Below are positions 17,175 to 25,680 of a DNA stretch of 64,000 nt, piece by piece. The stretch lies in contig NZ_LZSY01000158.1 of assembly GCF_001665625.1 (NCBI RefSeq), positions 62,001 to 126,000 of the forward strand, written 5' to 3'. Position 1 is the stretch's first letter. Every line of letters starts with the position of its first letter. The stretch comes from Mycolicibacterium peregrinum. GTDB lineage: Bacteria > Actinomycetota > Actinomycetes > Mycobacteriales > Mycobacteriaceae. The notes below the pieces were generated by a model. That model had not been told where the DNA came from, searched no databases, and was given only the letters and a program-made list of their open reading frames with translations. A program made the translations under genes and the position numbers.

Positions 17175-18959
17175 TCAGACCGACACCGTCACCGACTGTC
17201 CGGCCAACGGTTCGTAGACCGCGAATGGGAACAGCGCATTCAGGATCGCCCCGGCCACCCCGTCCCACGGCGTCGCCTGCACCGGTTCGGTCGAGGTGAA
17301 GGGCAGCACCACCGCGGTGGCGGGGCCCGACGGGGTGGGGATCTCGATGCTCTCCTGCGGCGCACCGTGCACGCCGTCGTCGGTGCCGTGGTACATGTCG
17401 TTGATCCAGCCGGCCGAAATCACCTTGACCGCATCGACATTCTGCGGCTGCGAGAATCCGGCGATCAGGTACTCGGCGAATTGCAGGATCGGGTTGGCGC
17501 CCTGCAGTCCGTCGATGTGGCGCCCGCCCACCAGCATCACGCCGTTGAACTGTCCGGGCCGGGCGGTCTGCAGTTCGTCCCCCACGGTGCCGTCGAGATT
17601 CCACACATAGCGTTCGGATGAAATGAGCAGCACCGGACGGTAATTGGCGCCGCTCAGCTGGTCCAGCGCCTCGGGCATGTCGCCGTGGGTGTCCACCGCG
17701 TCGAGCAGAACCACCCCGGCCAGATCGTCGACGGCGCCGTTGTCGACCATGCGTCCAGCGGCACCAGTGACCAGCATTCCGCCCAGGGAATGGCCGACCA
17801 GGACGAACTCGGACGGCAGCGTGACGGGGTGGCCTGCCGCCGCGCTGGCGCTCGCGGTCAGCTCGGGCCGGTCATCGGCGAACAGGTCGGCCACGGACTG
17901 CTGCATCGGTTCGCCGCCGATCCATTCTCCGTTCGGGTCGAACAGGTTTGACGAGAGCGTGGGCACGACGACGATGCTGTTGGTTTCCTCCGCCAGGTAG
18001 GCCGCGGTGTAGCTGTACATCGGGCCGGTGGCCATGAATCCGTGCTGTAGGTAGATGACGCCGGTGGCGGAGTCCGGGTCTTCGGGGAAGTACCAGTCGG
18101 CGCGGACGGTCTGGTTGGTGCCCGGCATGTCCAACGTCGAGGAACGGACGGTGACATTGCTGCCCGGCGGCAGCACCGGCGGCCCCGAGAACACCTGCAG
18201 CGCAGCGCCGACCACGTTGAACACCAGTGAACCGACGATGTTGACCAGCGGCGGCGCCGGCCGCGACGCGGCGACCGGGGTGGCCATGGCGGCGATGGGC
18301 TTGACGATCTGGCGGTCTTGGGCCGCAGCCGGGTTCGTGAACCGGTCGGCGATATCCGCGAGCAGGGCACGGCTCTGGGACGTGACGCGGTCGATGACCG
18401 TGCCGACGTCATCGACCTGCGGCGCCTTCGTATCGGCCGGGCGGCTGATGGCTTCGACCGCGTCGGCGATGTCGGGCGCCTTGTCCGCCATGGCGGCGGC
18501 GACCGCAACGGCCTCGGGGCGCTTCGCCACTTCACGCTTCGCCGCTTCACGCTTCGCCGCTTCACGCTGCGCCGCTTCACGCTGCGCCGTCGCTTTGGGG
18601 CGCGGAAGTGATTGTGTAGAACGCAGTTTCGGCTTTCGGTCGGCAAGATCGGTCAGCGCGGTGCGCGCGCGATCAGTGAGATCGTCGACTAGGCCACGCA
18701 CCTCGGAACGTGTCGTCGCAGCCTTCGGCACGGAGAGCTTCGGGCGCTTCTCCGTACGCGGACCGAGCCGGGATTCCGAGCCGCGCTGCTTCTTCGCCGA
18801 ACCAGAGTCATTGGTGGACTGCGTGGTTGACTTCTCGCGGCCGGGATCGGCATGGGCCGTCGCGGTCGTTCCCGCGATCAGCCCTATCCAGAGGGCGACC
18901 AGCAGCACACCCCATCCGATCGCCGCGACTGTATGAATTGCCCGCCCCCGTGTGGTCAC
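17175..18959 (-). CDS. Secreted alpha/beta hydrolase with a long repeat-bearing linker
   Basis: 594 residues. A signal peptide (IGWGVLLVALWIGLIAGTTATAHA, cleaved about residue 37) is followed by a basic, low-complexity region of about 200 residues, including REAAK-type repeats. The hydrolase domain follows. Its nucleophile elbow is VLVGHSLGGMLVTGAAG; an acid is likely in VVLLDAVDTHG, and candidate histidines lie in GGRHIDG and NDMYHGTDDG. The family includes lipases and esterases that act outside the cell; the substrate is unknown. It is divergent from a TetR gene across 131 bp that contains a palindrome, so the TetR may control it. Confidence 0.8.
   Translation of the reverse strand: MTTRGRAIHTVAAIGWGVLLVALWIGLIAGTTATAHADPGREKSTTQSTNDSGSAKKQRGSESRLGPRTEKRPKLSVPKAATTRSEVRGLVDDLTDRARTALTDLADRKPKLRSTQSLPRPKATAQREAAQREAAKREAAKREVAKRPEAVAVAAAMADKAPDIADAVEAISRPADTKAPQVDDVGTVIDRVTSQSRALLADIADRFTNPAAAQDRQIVKPIAAMATPVAASRPAPPLVNIVGSLVFNVVGAALQVFSGPPVLPPGSNVTVRSSTLDMPGTNQTVRADWYFPEDPDSATGVIYLQHGFMATGPMYSYTAAYLAEETNSIVVVPTLSSNLFDPNGEWIGGEPMQQSVADLFADDRPELTASASAAAGHPVTLPSEFVLVGHSLGGMLVTGAAGRMVDNGAVDDLAGVVLLDAVDTHGDMPEALDQLSGANYRPVLLISSERYVWNLDGTVGDELQTARPGQFNGVMLVGGRHIDGLQGANPILQFAEYLIAGFSQPQNVDAVKVISAGWINDMYHGTDDGVHGAPQESIEIPTPSGPATAVVLPFTSTEPVQATPWDGVAGAILNALFPFAVYEPLAGQSVTVSV
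18521..18592 (-). repeat. 15-bp tandem repeat encoding REAAK-type pentapeptides
   Basis: Four near-identical 15-bp units (GCTTCGCCGCTTCAC type on the plus strand) plus a decayed fifth unit, in frame in the hydrolase gene. They encode QREAAQREAAKREAAKREVA-like sequence, expected to form a rigid charged helix in the linker. Copy number may vary between strains. Confidence 0.85.
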
Positions 18960-19001
18960 GCAGGCACGCTAACCGCCACCATCGACCGTCCGCAGGAAAA
19001 T

Positions 19002-19023
19002 GAACAAATAAATATCATTGTTC
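19002..19023. promoter_or_regulatory. Candidate TetR operator in the divergent intergenic region
   Basis: GAACAA (19002-19007) and TTGTTC (19018-19023) form a perfect 6-bp inverted repeat with a 10-bp AT-rich spacer, between the hydrolase gene (start 18959) and the tetR gene (start 19091). Size and place suit a TetR dimer; binding is inferred. Confidence 0.45.
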
Positions 19024-19090
19024 CTTTACGGGGCGCTGTTGGGCCGTCCGGCATACTGAAACCCCAAACGCCGCCGACCAGGACAGTCGA

Positions 19091-19747
19091 TTGTCAGCAC
19101 CAGAACGCCGCCCCCGGGGCCGACCTGTAGGTGGCGGCAATACCGCCGAGCAGGCGCGCGAGGTGTTGATGGACGCCGCCGAACACCTTTTCGTCACCCG
19201 CGGATACCGGGCATCGACGATGGAGGTCATCGCCCACGAGGCCGGATATTCACGCACGGCGATCTACCGCCAGTTCACCAACCGCGACGAACTGATCGCC
19301 GCCATGGTGCAGCGCACCACCCAGCGGCACATGGCGTCGATCATTCCCCGGATACCCGAGGGTGCCGGGCCCATCTATCTGTTGGTCGAGAGTCTGGTGA
19401 TCGTTGCGACCGAGTTGGTGTCGGACCCCCTGCTCAACACAATCGCCGACCAGACCCCCGAGGGCACGATCGCCTCGTTGATCGCCACCGATTCCGAACT
19501 GACCGATCTGGTGACGACCACCATCAAGGCCATGATCGCCGAGGACGCCGATCAGTTCCGCGCCGGTCTGGACCCACACGACCTGGCACAGTTCATCATC
19601 GCGACCGCACTCGGCTTCCTGGTGAAGACCGTCCCCGACATCACCGATCCCGACACGGCGCGGCGCTACATCGAGACCTTCGTCCTGCCGGCCATCGTGA
19701 AGAAACCACCGCCGCCACAGCAGGTGTTCCCCGCCGGATCGGGATAA
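19091..19747 (+). CDS. TetR-family transcriptional regulator
   Basis: 218 residues. The N-terminal helix-turn-helix is clear: AREVLMDAAEHLFVTRGYRASTMEVIAHEAGYSRTAIYRQFTNRDELI, read as three helices across about 22-68. The C-terminal ligand and dimer domain is not assignable to a known subgroup. The start is a TTG at 19091 with no good ribosome site, so the start is uncertain by a few residues. Its position back-to-back with the secreted hydrolase suggests local control of that gene and itself. Confidence 0.88.
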   Translation: MSAPERRPRGRPVGGGNTAEQAREVLMDAAEHLFVTRGYRASTMEVIAHEAGYSRTAIYRQFTNRDELIAAMVQRTTQRHMASIIPRIPEGAGPIYLLVESLVIVATELVSDPLLNTIADQTPEGTIASLIATDSELTDLVTTTIKAMIAEDADQFRAGLDPHDLAQFIIATALGFLVKTVPDITDPDTARRYIETFVLPAIVKKPPPPQQVFPAGSG

Positions 19748-19750
19748 CCG

Positions 19751-21115
19751 TCACTTCGCCCGCAGTTCGATAAGTTCGGCCGGGGTTCTTGCGATGAGCG
19801 CGGTCCCGACCTGTTCCACGACGCCACGCCCGCCGGGTACCGGCATCCGCCACATATGTTGGCAGGTGGACAAATCGGTGGCGACAATGTCATCGCCCGA
19901 CCCGAAATAGAGCGTACTGAGGACGATCCGGCCATCGGACCCGACAAAGTGGGTGAAGTCGACCTGGCAGCGGCTGCCGGGTCTACCGGAATCCAAACTC
20001 CACTGCTGCCAGGTCTCGTCCTCCCCGCCTTCCTCGCCCTGCCGCACATACAGGTCGCCGCCGATCACCCGGAACCTGGCATTGCGGTAATCGACTGCGG
20101 CGCCGGGAAACTCGATGTCCTGTCGGCCGTCACGGGAGTACACCCGGACCACCGACCGGTCGAGCACGATCGGGACGGTGGTGGCGTCCAACAGGTTGTA
20201 TCCCGTGAGTTCCTGCTGTGCCAGCAGATCGCCGGACGCGTTGTAGAACAGCACCCCGGCTACCTTCTGCGCTTCGTACTGATAGGCGAATCCGCCGGGG
20301 TAGACGGCCGCCCGTCGCAGCGTCGTGCCCGGCGGCGGTGTCGGGGTTCGCTCGGTGCCGTCGATCACCGAGAACACCCGGTAGGTCGGATCTTCCGGCG
20401 TCGGGATCTGCGTCGCGAGGGTCAGCGGCGCGTCGTCGGCCGCGGAGAGCTCCGGTACGGCGAGCTGTCCGCTGCCCGGGACGAACCACGTGCGCTCACC
20501 CGTGGCACCGATTCCGTAGACACCCGTGCCCGACACGGTGGCCACCAACCGGGTCTGCCCCAGCGGGTTTCCGATCGCTTCGGCGACCGGTTCGGTGCCG
20601 TAACCCTGGATGTGCAGGTCGGTTTCGCCGGTGTGGGTGACCTGTCCCCGCGCCAGGTCGAGTACCCATACCCGGCGCGGTTGGCCGTGGGTGGTGTCCG
20701 CGTCGGTCAGGCACACCGCGGTGTGCTCGCCGTTCAGATGACAGTTTCCGTCGAACCGTACGTGCAGGCCCTCCAACAGGATGGGGTCGAACAGCCTTGT
20801 GCCGGTGCGCAGATCGATGCCGTAGACCCAGCCGCGGTGCCCGTCCCCGCAGGACAGATCGCAGTCGGCAAGGAAGTAGGCCCGATCGCCGGCGCTGCCG
20901 AACGGCTTGCCGACCGGAATCTCGTCGGGCAGCCCGATGTCGGCCGCACTCACCCGCCAGCCCTTCGCCGGCTGGTTCTGCAGCGAGAAACCGATCAGCT
21001 GCGGCGTGGGCGCGGGTTCCTCAGGTCCTGCCCGTCGCACCCACCACACCGCCGCGGTCACCGCCACCACGACCACGACGGCGGCAGCCAGCGCAACAAC
21101 CCAGCCCCGGCGCAT
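19751..21115 (-). CDS. Membrane-anchored beta-propeller protein (PQQ-like fold)
   Basis: 454 residues. One N-terminal transmembrane segment (WVVALAAAVVVVVAVTAAVWW, about 5-27) is followed by an extracytoplasmic domain rich in WVYGIDLRTGTRLF-type blades, which is the pattern of PQQ-like propellers. Cysteines (ADCDLSCGDG; STCQHMW) could form disulfides outside the cell. The ATG at 21115 is 2 nt after the stop of the upstream gene, so the two are co-transcribed. No catalytic residues were identified; a binding or scaffold role is inferred. Confidence 0.75.
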   Translation of the reverse strand: MRRGWVVALAAAVVVVVAVTAAVWWVRRAGPEEPAPTPQLIGFSLQNQPAKGWRVSAADIGLPDEIPVGKPFGSAGDRAYFLADCDLSCGDGHRGWVYGIDLRTGTRLFDPILLEGLHVRFDGNCHLNGEHTAVCLTDADTTHGQPRRVWVLDLARGQVTHTGETDLHIQGYGTEPVAEAIGNPLGQTRLVATVSGTGVYGIGATGERTWFVPGSGQLAVPELSAADDAPLTLATQIPTPEDPTYRVFSVIDGTERTPTPPPGTTLRRAAVYPGGFAYQYEAQKVAGVLFYNASGDLLAQQELTGYNLLDATTVPIVLDRSVVRVYSRDGRQDIEFPGAAVDYRNARFRVIGGDLYVRQGEEGGEDETWQQWSLDSGRPGSRCQVDFTHFVGSDGRIVLSTLYFGSGDDIVATDLSTCQHMWRMPVPGGRGVVEQVGTALIARTPAELIELRAK

Positions 21116-21117
21116 CG

Positions 21118-21612
21118 CTAGAACACCCAACTGCCCGACGGCTGCACGACGAAGCCGTGGTTGACGATCGGGTCGATGCAGGCGACCCCGTCATCGGTCA
21201 CCGCGCAGGAGGTGTTGACGGCGGTGAGCTTGTGGCCGGGGGCCAGCCTCGGATATCCGGACGGCGGCGGACAGGCCCCCCGGCCGCGGCCGAAGGACGA
21301 ACCGATCCCGTCGCACGACCCTTCCATCTCGCTCTGCGGCGCCTCGGCGGGCAGGCCGACGATGGTGCCGCTGCACCCCGGGACGACGTGGTCGTTGTGG
21401 TCTGGGCGGTAGTCCCACGTGCACGTCAGGGTCGGCGTGGTGAAACCGATCCTGGAGGCCTTGAGTCCGTGCTGGACATAGGGCGCCGGATCGACCGCGG
21501 TGAACGCGTCGAGATCAGGGAAACCGGGCGGTAGGGCGGCGGCGGTCGGTGCCGTCGCACCCGCCAGGACGATGGCTGCCCAGAAGGCCGGCACCACGAA
21601 TGCACGACGCAC
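21118..21612 (-). CDS. Small secreted cysteine-containing protein
   Basis: 164 residues from a GTG. A signal peptide (AFVVPAFWAAIVLAGATAPTAAA, cleavage about residue 26) is followed by a mature domain with six cysteines (TCTW, PGCSG, GSCDG, GACPPP, TSCAV, VACID), probably disulfide-bonded. This is a common pattern of mycobacterial secreted proteins of unknown role. It is the first gene of a pair with the anchored beta-propeller protein. Confidence 0.72.
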   Translation of the reverse strand: MRRAFVVPAFWAAIVLAGATAPTAAALPPGFPDLDAFTAVDPAPYVQHGLKASRIGFTTPTLTCTWDYRPDHNDHVVPGCSGTIVGLPAEAPQSEMEGSCDGIGSSFGRGRGACPPPSGYPRLAPGHKLTAVNTSCAVTDDGVACIDPIVNHGFVVQPSGSWVF

Positions 21613-21657
21613 GGTCCAATGCTAAGGGCCGTCCGCGGGCCTGTTTCGCGGCAAATG

Positions 21658-22914
21658 TCAGTGCAGCGCGCTGCCCTTGACCCACTCGGCCCACGGCACC
21701 GTCCAGTCGCCGTTGTTAGTCGCCTTGAGCGGGTCGCCTCCGGTGTTGCGGATCTCGACGATGTCGCCGGGCACCGAGAAGTTGTAGAACCACTCGGCGT
21801 TCTCGCCGTTGAGGTTGAGGCAGCCGTGGCTGGTGTTTTCTTTCCCCTGCGCCCATACCGTCGCGTTGAGCTGGTGCAGATAGATGCCGTCGATGCTGAT
21901 GCGGGTGGCCCACGGGATCGTCGTCTTGTAGCCGAGCCGCGAATTGACGGGCAGGCCGTAGGTCGAGGAGTCCATGATCACCGGGTTGGCCTTGTCCATG
22001 ACGGTGTAGATGCCACGCGGGGTCCAGAAGCTCATCGTCGTGCCACCGATGGTCTCGGTGCCGCCCATGCCCATCGAGGTCGGCATGGTGCGCACCAGCT
22101 TGCCGTTGTCATAGACGCGGACCTGCTTGTCGGTGTCGTCGGCGACGGTGACGTGCGAGGCGCCGATGGTGAAGGAGACCTTCTCGTCCTGCGCGCCGTA
22201 GAGGTCGTCGCCGAGCTTGGCGCCGTAGATGCCGGCGTCGACGGTGACCTTGGTGCCCGGGGCGTAGTACTTCTCCGGACGCCAGTGTGCGGTTTGGTCG
22301 TCGATCCAGTTCCACGAGCCGACGGCCTTGGGCTCGGTGATGACCTTCATCCGGTTCTCGGCGGTGGCCTTGTCGGTGACCGGTTCGTCGAAGCGCGCGA
22401 CGATCACCATGCCGACGCCGTAGGTGGCACCGTCTTGCAAGGGGGCGTAGTTGGTGCCGTTGAGGTAGACGCGGGCCTGGTAGCCGGGGGTCACGGTGGA
22501 GAACGTGGTGGTTTTGCGGGTCGGCATGCCGCCGGGGCCGCGCGCGTCGACCTTGAGGGTGTAGGTGCGGCCGTAGCCGAGCGTGGTGGTGGGCTTCCAC
22601 GTCCTGGCGTCGGGGGTGAGGACGCCGGGGATCTCCTTGCCGGCGTCGTTGAGCATCGTCACGCGCGCCACGGTGCCGGTGTCGGCGGTGACCATGACCC
22701 TGGCCAGCGGGTCGACCTCGGCGTCGGGCTTGGGGACGATGGTCAACCGGGCCGGCTCGGTGGGTGAGGGCTGCGGCGCGCCTTGGGGTGCGGCCGCCAA
22801 CGTCTGGCAGTGCTCGGCGCAGTCCGGCAGGGCCGAAACAACGACACCACCCGACACGGCCAACACAGCAAGTGCGACCGCCAGGTAGGCACGACGAACA
22901 GACGTCAACTTCAC
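21658..22914 (-). CDS. L,D-transpeptidase, LdtMt2-like
   Basis: 418 residues. An N-terminal membrane or signal segment (AYLAVALAVLAVSGGVVVSAL) is followed by a cysteine pair, two Ig-like domains (about 55-130 and 135-250; TLGYGRTYTLKVDA and TAHWRPEKYYAPGTKV are diagnostic) and the YkuD catalytic domain. The latter contains PTSMGMGG, IIMDSSTYG-like VIMDSSTYGLPVNS, the active-site histidine (IYLHQLN), and the SHGCLNL motif with the catalytic cysteine. The enzyme makes 3-3 cross-links in peptidoglycan and is targeted by carbapenems (family knowledge). The GTG start is close to GGAG, and a TACCAT -10 lies about 50 nt upstream. The exact paralog number is not assigned. Confidence 0.93.
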   Translation of the reverse strand: MKLTSVRRAYLAVALAVLAVSGGVVVSALPDCAEHCQTLAAAPQGAPQPSPTEPARLTIVPKPDAEVDPLARVMVTADTGTVARVTMLNDAGKEIPGVLTPDARTWKPTTTLGYGRTYTLKVDARGPGGMPTRKTTTFSTVTPGYQARVYLNGTNYAPLQDGATYGVGMVIVARFDEPVTDKATAENRMKVITEPKAVGSWNWIDDQTAHWRPEKYYAPGTKVTVDAGIYGAKLGDDLYGAQDEKVSFTIGASHVTVADDTDKQVRVYDNGKLVRTMPTSMGMGGTETIGGTTMSFWTPRGIYTVMDKANPVIMDSSTYGLPVNSRLGYKTTIPWATRISIDGIYLHQLNATVWAQGKENTSHGCLNLNGENAEWFYNFSVPGDIVEIRNTGGDPLKATNNGDWTVPWAEWVKGSALH

Positions 22915-22935
22915 TCCAATGTGGTTCGGCGAGGG

Positions 22936-22972
22936 CCTGATTGATCAGGGCGTGATCAGTGTCTCAATGGTA
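22936..22972 (-). promoter_or_regulatory. Promoter and palindromes in the transpeptidase leader
   Basis: TACCAT on the minus strand (22972-22967) fits a -10, leaving a leader of about 45 nt. Within it are the 6-2-6 palindrome CCTGAT-TG-ATCAGG (22936-22949) and a second TGATCAG (22953-22959). Spacing of 11 bp places the two TGATCA cores on one DNA face. Could be a repressor site; no factor is proposed. Confidence 0.4.
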
Positions 22973-23053
22973 GCCGGGTCCGCTTCAGCGCGAGCACAAG
23001 GCCCAGGGGATGTGGGCGAGTCGTGACAGTGTCGTGGCGTCAGCGTCGTTGCG

Positions 23054-23587
23054 TCAGCCGACGCCACGCTCGAGGTACTCCATCGCCGCGGCGGGTTCCT
23101 CGGCGACGAACACCAGCTCGTCCAGCGGCACGGGCAGGAACCCGTCCTGCTCCATCCGGCGCAACTGGATCATCAGGCCGTCGTAGAAGCCGGCGGTGTT
23201 CAGCAACACGACGGGCTTGTCGTGGCGCCGGTGCTTGCGCAGTTCCAGGATCTCGGTGGCCTCGTCGAGGGTGCCGAGCCCACCGGCCATCACCACCAGC
23301 GCGTCGGAGCGCTCCAGCAGCAGTGCCTTGCGTTCGGACAGATCTGCGGTGATCACCATCTCGTCGGCGCCCGGCCTGGCCTGCTGTCGCAGGAACTCGA
23401 CCGAGATCCCGACCAACCTGCCGCCACCGGCCTGCACTCCGTCGGCCACGACCTTCATCAAGCCCTTGTCGGACCCGCCCCACACGAGCGTGTGGCCGCC
23501 CTTGCCCAGCAGTTCGGCGAAGGTGCGCGCCGGTTCGGTGTAGCGCTCATCGAGGTCGGCGGCGGACAGGAAGACGCAGATGTTCAT
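23054..23587 (-). CDS. LOG-family (lysine decarboxylase-like) protein, variant motif
   Basis: 177 residues of the LOG/TIGR00730 fold. LOG enzymes cleave cytokinin riboside monophosphates or other nucleotides. Seen are LVWGGSDKGLM (family GGGxxGLMG) and VVMAGGLGTLDE (family PGGxGTxxE): the motif proline is alanine here, and GGG is GGS. The catalytic-side glutamate and GGxGT loop remain. It is therefore a divergent member whose substrate should not be assumed. The ATG at 23587 was chosen; a GTG one codon upstream is equivalent. It is divergent from prfC. Confidence 0.82.
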   Translation of the reverse strand: MNICVFLSAADLDERYTEPARTFAELLGKGGHTLVWGGSDKGLMKVVADGVQAGGGRLVGISVEFLRQQARPGADEMVITADLSERKALLLERSDALVVMAGGLGTLDEATEILELRKHRRHDKPVVLLNTAGFYDGLMIQLRRMEQDGFLPVPLDELVFVAEEPAAAMEYLERGVG

Positions 23588-23652
23588 CACGGACGATCAT
23601 GCCTGCTCCGGGAAACGACCCGCTCGATTACGGGTTTGTCCCCAAACCGCCA

Positions 23653-23658
23653 TACCAT
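23653..23658 (+). promoter_or_regulatory. -10 box for prfC
   Basis: TACCAT fits TANNNT and lies 11 nt before the prfC ATG at 23670, which implies a leader of about 4-6 nt. Confidence 0.45.
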
Positions 23659-23669
23659 CGCTAGTCGAG

Positions 23670-25292
23670 ATGACCGAAAACGCCCTCGACGCCCCCGCCG
23701 CCAAAACCGCCCAAGCTGCCAAGATCGCGGCCGAGGCGGCCCGTCGCCGAACCTTCGCGGTCATCAGCCACCCCGACGCCGGTAAGTCCACGCTCACCGA
23801 GGCGCTGGCGCTGCACGCCCGGGTGATCACCGAGGCCGGCGCGATCCACGGCAAGGCGGGCCGGCGCTCCACGGTGTCGGACTGGATGGACATGGAGAAG
23901 GCCCGCGGCATCTCGATCACCTCGACGGCGCTGCAGTTCCCCTACCGCGACTGCGTCATCAACCTGCTCGACACCCCCGGGCACGCCGACTTCTCCGAGG
24001 ACACCTACCGGGTGCTGACGGCCGTGGACTGTGCGGTCATGCTCATCGATGCCGCGAAGGGCCTCGAGCCGCAGACGCTGAAGCTGTTCCAGGTGTGTAA
24101 GCACCGGGGCATCCCGATCATCACGGTGATCAACAAGTGGGACCGCCCGGGCCGTCACGCGCTGGAGTTGATGGACGAGATCCACGAGCGGATCGGGCTG
24201 CGCACCACTCCCCTGACCTGGCCGGTGGGCATCGCCGGTGATTTCAAGGGTGTGATGGACCGTCGGGCCGAGAAGTTCATCCGGTTCACCCGCACCGCGG
24301 GTGGCGCCACGGCCGCCCCCGAGGAGCACATCGCCGCCGCCGATGCCCACGCCGCCGCCGGCGATGACTGGGACACCGCGGTCGAGGAGTCCGAACTGTT
24401 GTCGATGGACGGCTCCGACTACGACCGGGAGACGTTCCTGTCCGGCGAGTCCTCGCCGGTGCTGTTCACCTCGGCCGCGTTGAACTTCGGCGTGAACCAG
24501 TTGCTCGACGTGCTGGTCGAGTTGGCCCCGGCGCCCAGTGGGTCGGTCGATGTCGACGGTGTGCGGCGGGCGGTCGATTCGCCGTTCAGCGCGTTCGTGT
24601 TCAAGGTGCAGGCCGGTATGGACAGCTCGCACCGCGACCGCATCGCGTATGCGCGGGTGGTCTCGGGGACGTTCGAGCGCGGCGACGTGCTCACCCACGC
24701 CGCCACCGGCAAGCCGTTCGTCACCAAGTACGCGCAGTCGGTGTTCGGTCAGCAGCGCTCGACGCTCGACGACGCCTGGCCCGGCGATGTGATCGGGTTG
24801 GCCAACGCCGCCGCGCTGCGCCCCGGCGACACCCTCTACCGCGACGTCCCGGTGGTGTACCCGCCGATCCCCAGCTTCTCCCCGGAGCATTTCGCAGTCG
24901 CCCGCGGTACCGACCCGAGCAAGCACAAGCAGTTCCGCAAGGGCATCGAGCAGCTGGAGCAGGAAGGCGTCGTGCAGATCCTGCGCTCGGACAAGCGCGG
25001 CGACCAGGCGCCGGTGTTCGCCGCGGTCGGTCCGATGCAGTTCGAGGTGGCCGCGCACCGGATGGCCACCGAGCTCAGCGCGCCGATCGCACTGGAGAAC
25101 CTGCCCTATCAGGTCGCGCGGGTTGTCTCCCCGGAGGACGCCGACTTCGTGAACCGTCAGGTGTCAGCCGAGGTGTTGACCCGCAGCGACGGGGTCATGC
25201 TCGTGCTGTTCTCGACGCCGTGGCGGCTGGAGGGTTTCCAGCGCGACAACCCCGACATCAAGCTGGGGTCGTTGGTGGCGGCGGAAGGCTGA
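23670..25292 (+). CDS. prfC: Peptide chain release factor 3 (GTPase)
   Basis: 540 residues. The G domain has SHPDAGKSTLTEAL (G1), a region with GISITSTALQF (G2), LLDTPGHADFSEDTYR (G3), INKWDRPGR (G4), and the RF3 segment PLTWPVGIAGDFKGV. EF-Tu-like domain 2 and the C-terminal FVNRQVSAEVLTRSDGVML follow. RF3 recycles RF1/RF2 after termination and takes part in quality control. I chose the ATG at 23670 because of the family start MTENALD and the -10 box. The next gene begins 3 nt after the stop. Confidence 0.96.
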   Translation: MTENALDAPAAKTAQAAKIAAEAARRRTFAVISHPDAGKSTLTEALALHARVITEAGAIHGKAGRRSTVSDWMDMEKARGISITSTALQFPYRDCVINLLDTPGHADFSEDTYRVLTAVDCAVMLIDAAKGLEPQTLKLFQVCKHRGIPIITVINKWDRPGRHALELMDEIHERIGLRTTPLTWPVGIAGDFKGVMDRRAEKFIRFTRTAGGATAAPEEHIAAADAHAAAGDDWDTAVEESELLSMDGSDYDRETFLSGESSPVLFTSAALNFGVNQLLDVLVELAPAPSGSVDVDGVRRAVDSPFSAFVFKVQAGMDSSHRDRIAYARVVSGTFERGDVLTHAATGKPFVTKYAQSVFGQQRSTLDDAWPGDVIGLANAAALRPGDTLYRDVPVVYPPIPSFSPEHFAVARGTDPSKHKQFRKGIEQLEQEGVVQILRSDKRGDQAPVFAAVGPMQFEVAAHRMATELSAPIALENLPYQVARVVSPEDADFVNRQVSAEVLTRSDGVMLVLFSTPWRLEGFQRDNPDIKLGSLVAAEG

Positions 25293-25295
25293 TCG

Positions 25296-25664
25296 ATGAC
25301 CACCCCGGACCTGCCTGCCGCTGAACGCAATCAGGGCAAGCACTGGGTGTGGTTCGTCGTATTGCTCGGCGTCATGGGTGTTTTCGGCTTCGTCGTGGCG
25401 TCCGTGATGATGTTGCCGCTGGCCATGGCGACCGACCCCTGTCATGAAGGCGTCACTGACAAGGTGTGCCAACTGTCCGCGAAAGGCCAGAACGTCCTGG
25501 TGTGGATTCCGTGGATGTGTCTGGTGACCGGCACGGTCCTGGCCGTCGCGGGTGCCGCGGTGGCCGCATGGCGCAAGTGGACGCCCCTGATCGGCATCCC
25601 GGTCGGGATCTTCGGGTATGTCGGGATGATCGCGATCGGCTACTGGTTGGCGTTCGCCGTCTAG
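25296..25664 (+). CDS. Three-helix membrane protein of unknown function
   Basis: 122 residues with hydrophobic segments at about 18-45 (WFVVLLGVMGVFGFVVASVMML), 68-90 (NVLVWIPWMCLVTGTVLAVAGAA) and 98-120. Two cysteines (DPCHEG, KVCQLS) lie in the first extracytoplasmic loop and could form a disulfide. It is 3 nt after prfC, so very likely co-transcribed with it; any link to translation termination is unproven. Confidence 0.75.
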   Translation: MTTPDLPAAERNQGKHWVWFVVLLGVMGVFGFVVASVMMLPLAMATDPCHEGVTDKVCQLSAKGQNVLVWIPWMCLVTGTVLAVAGAAVAAWRKWTPLIGIPVGIFGYVGMIAIGYWLAFAV

Positions 25665-25680
25665 GGCTCCGTCGAGCCCG

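Noticed and set aside
21619-22767. Plus-strand reading of 382 codons
   Set aside because: Antisense to the L,D-transpeptidase, whose catalytic SHGCLNL motif fixes the true frame.
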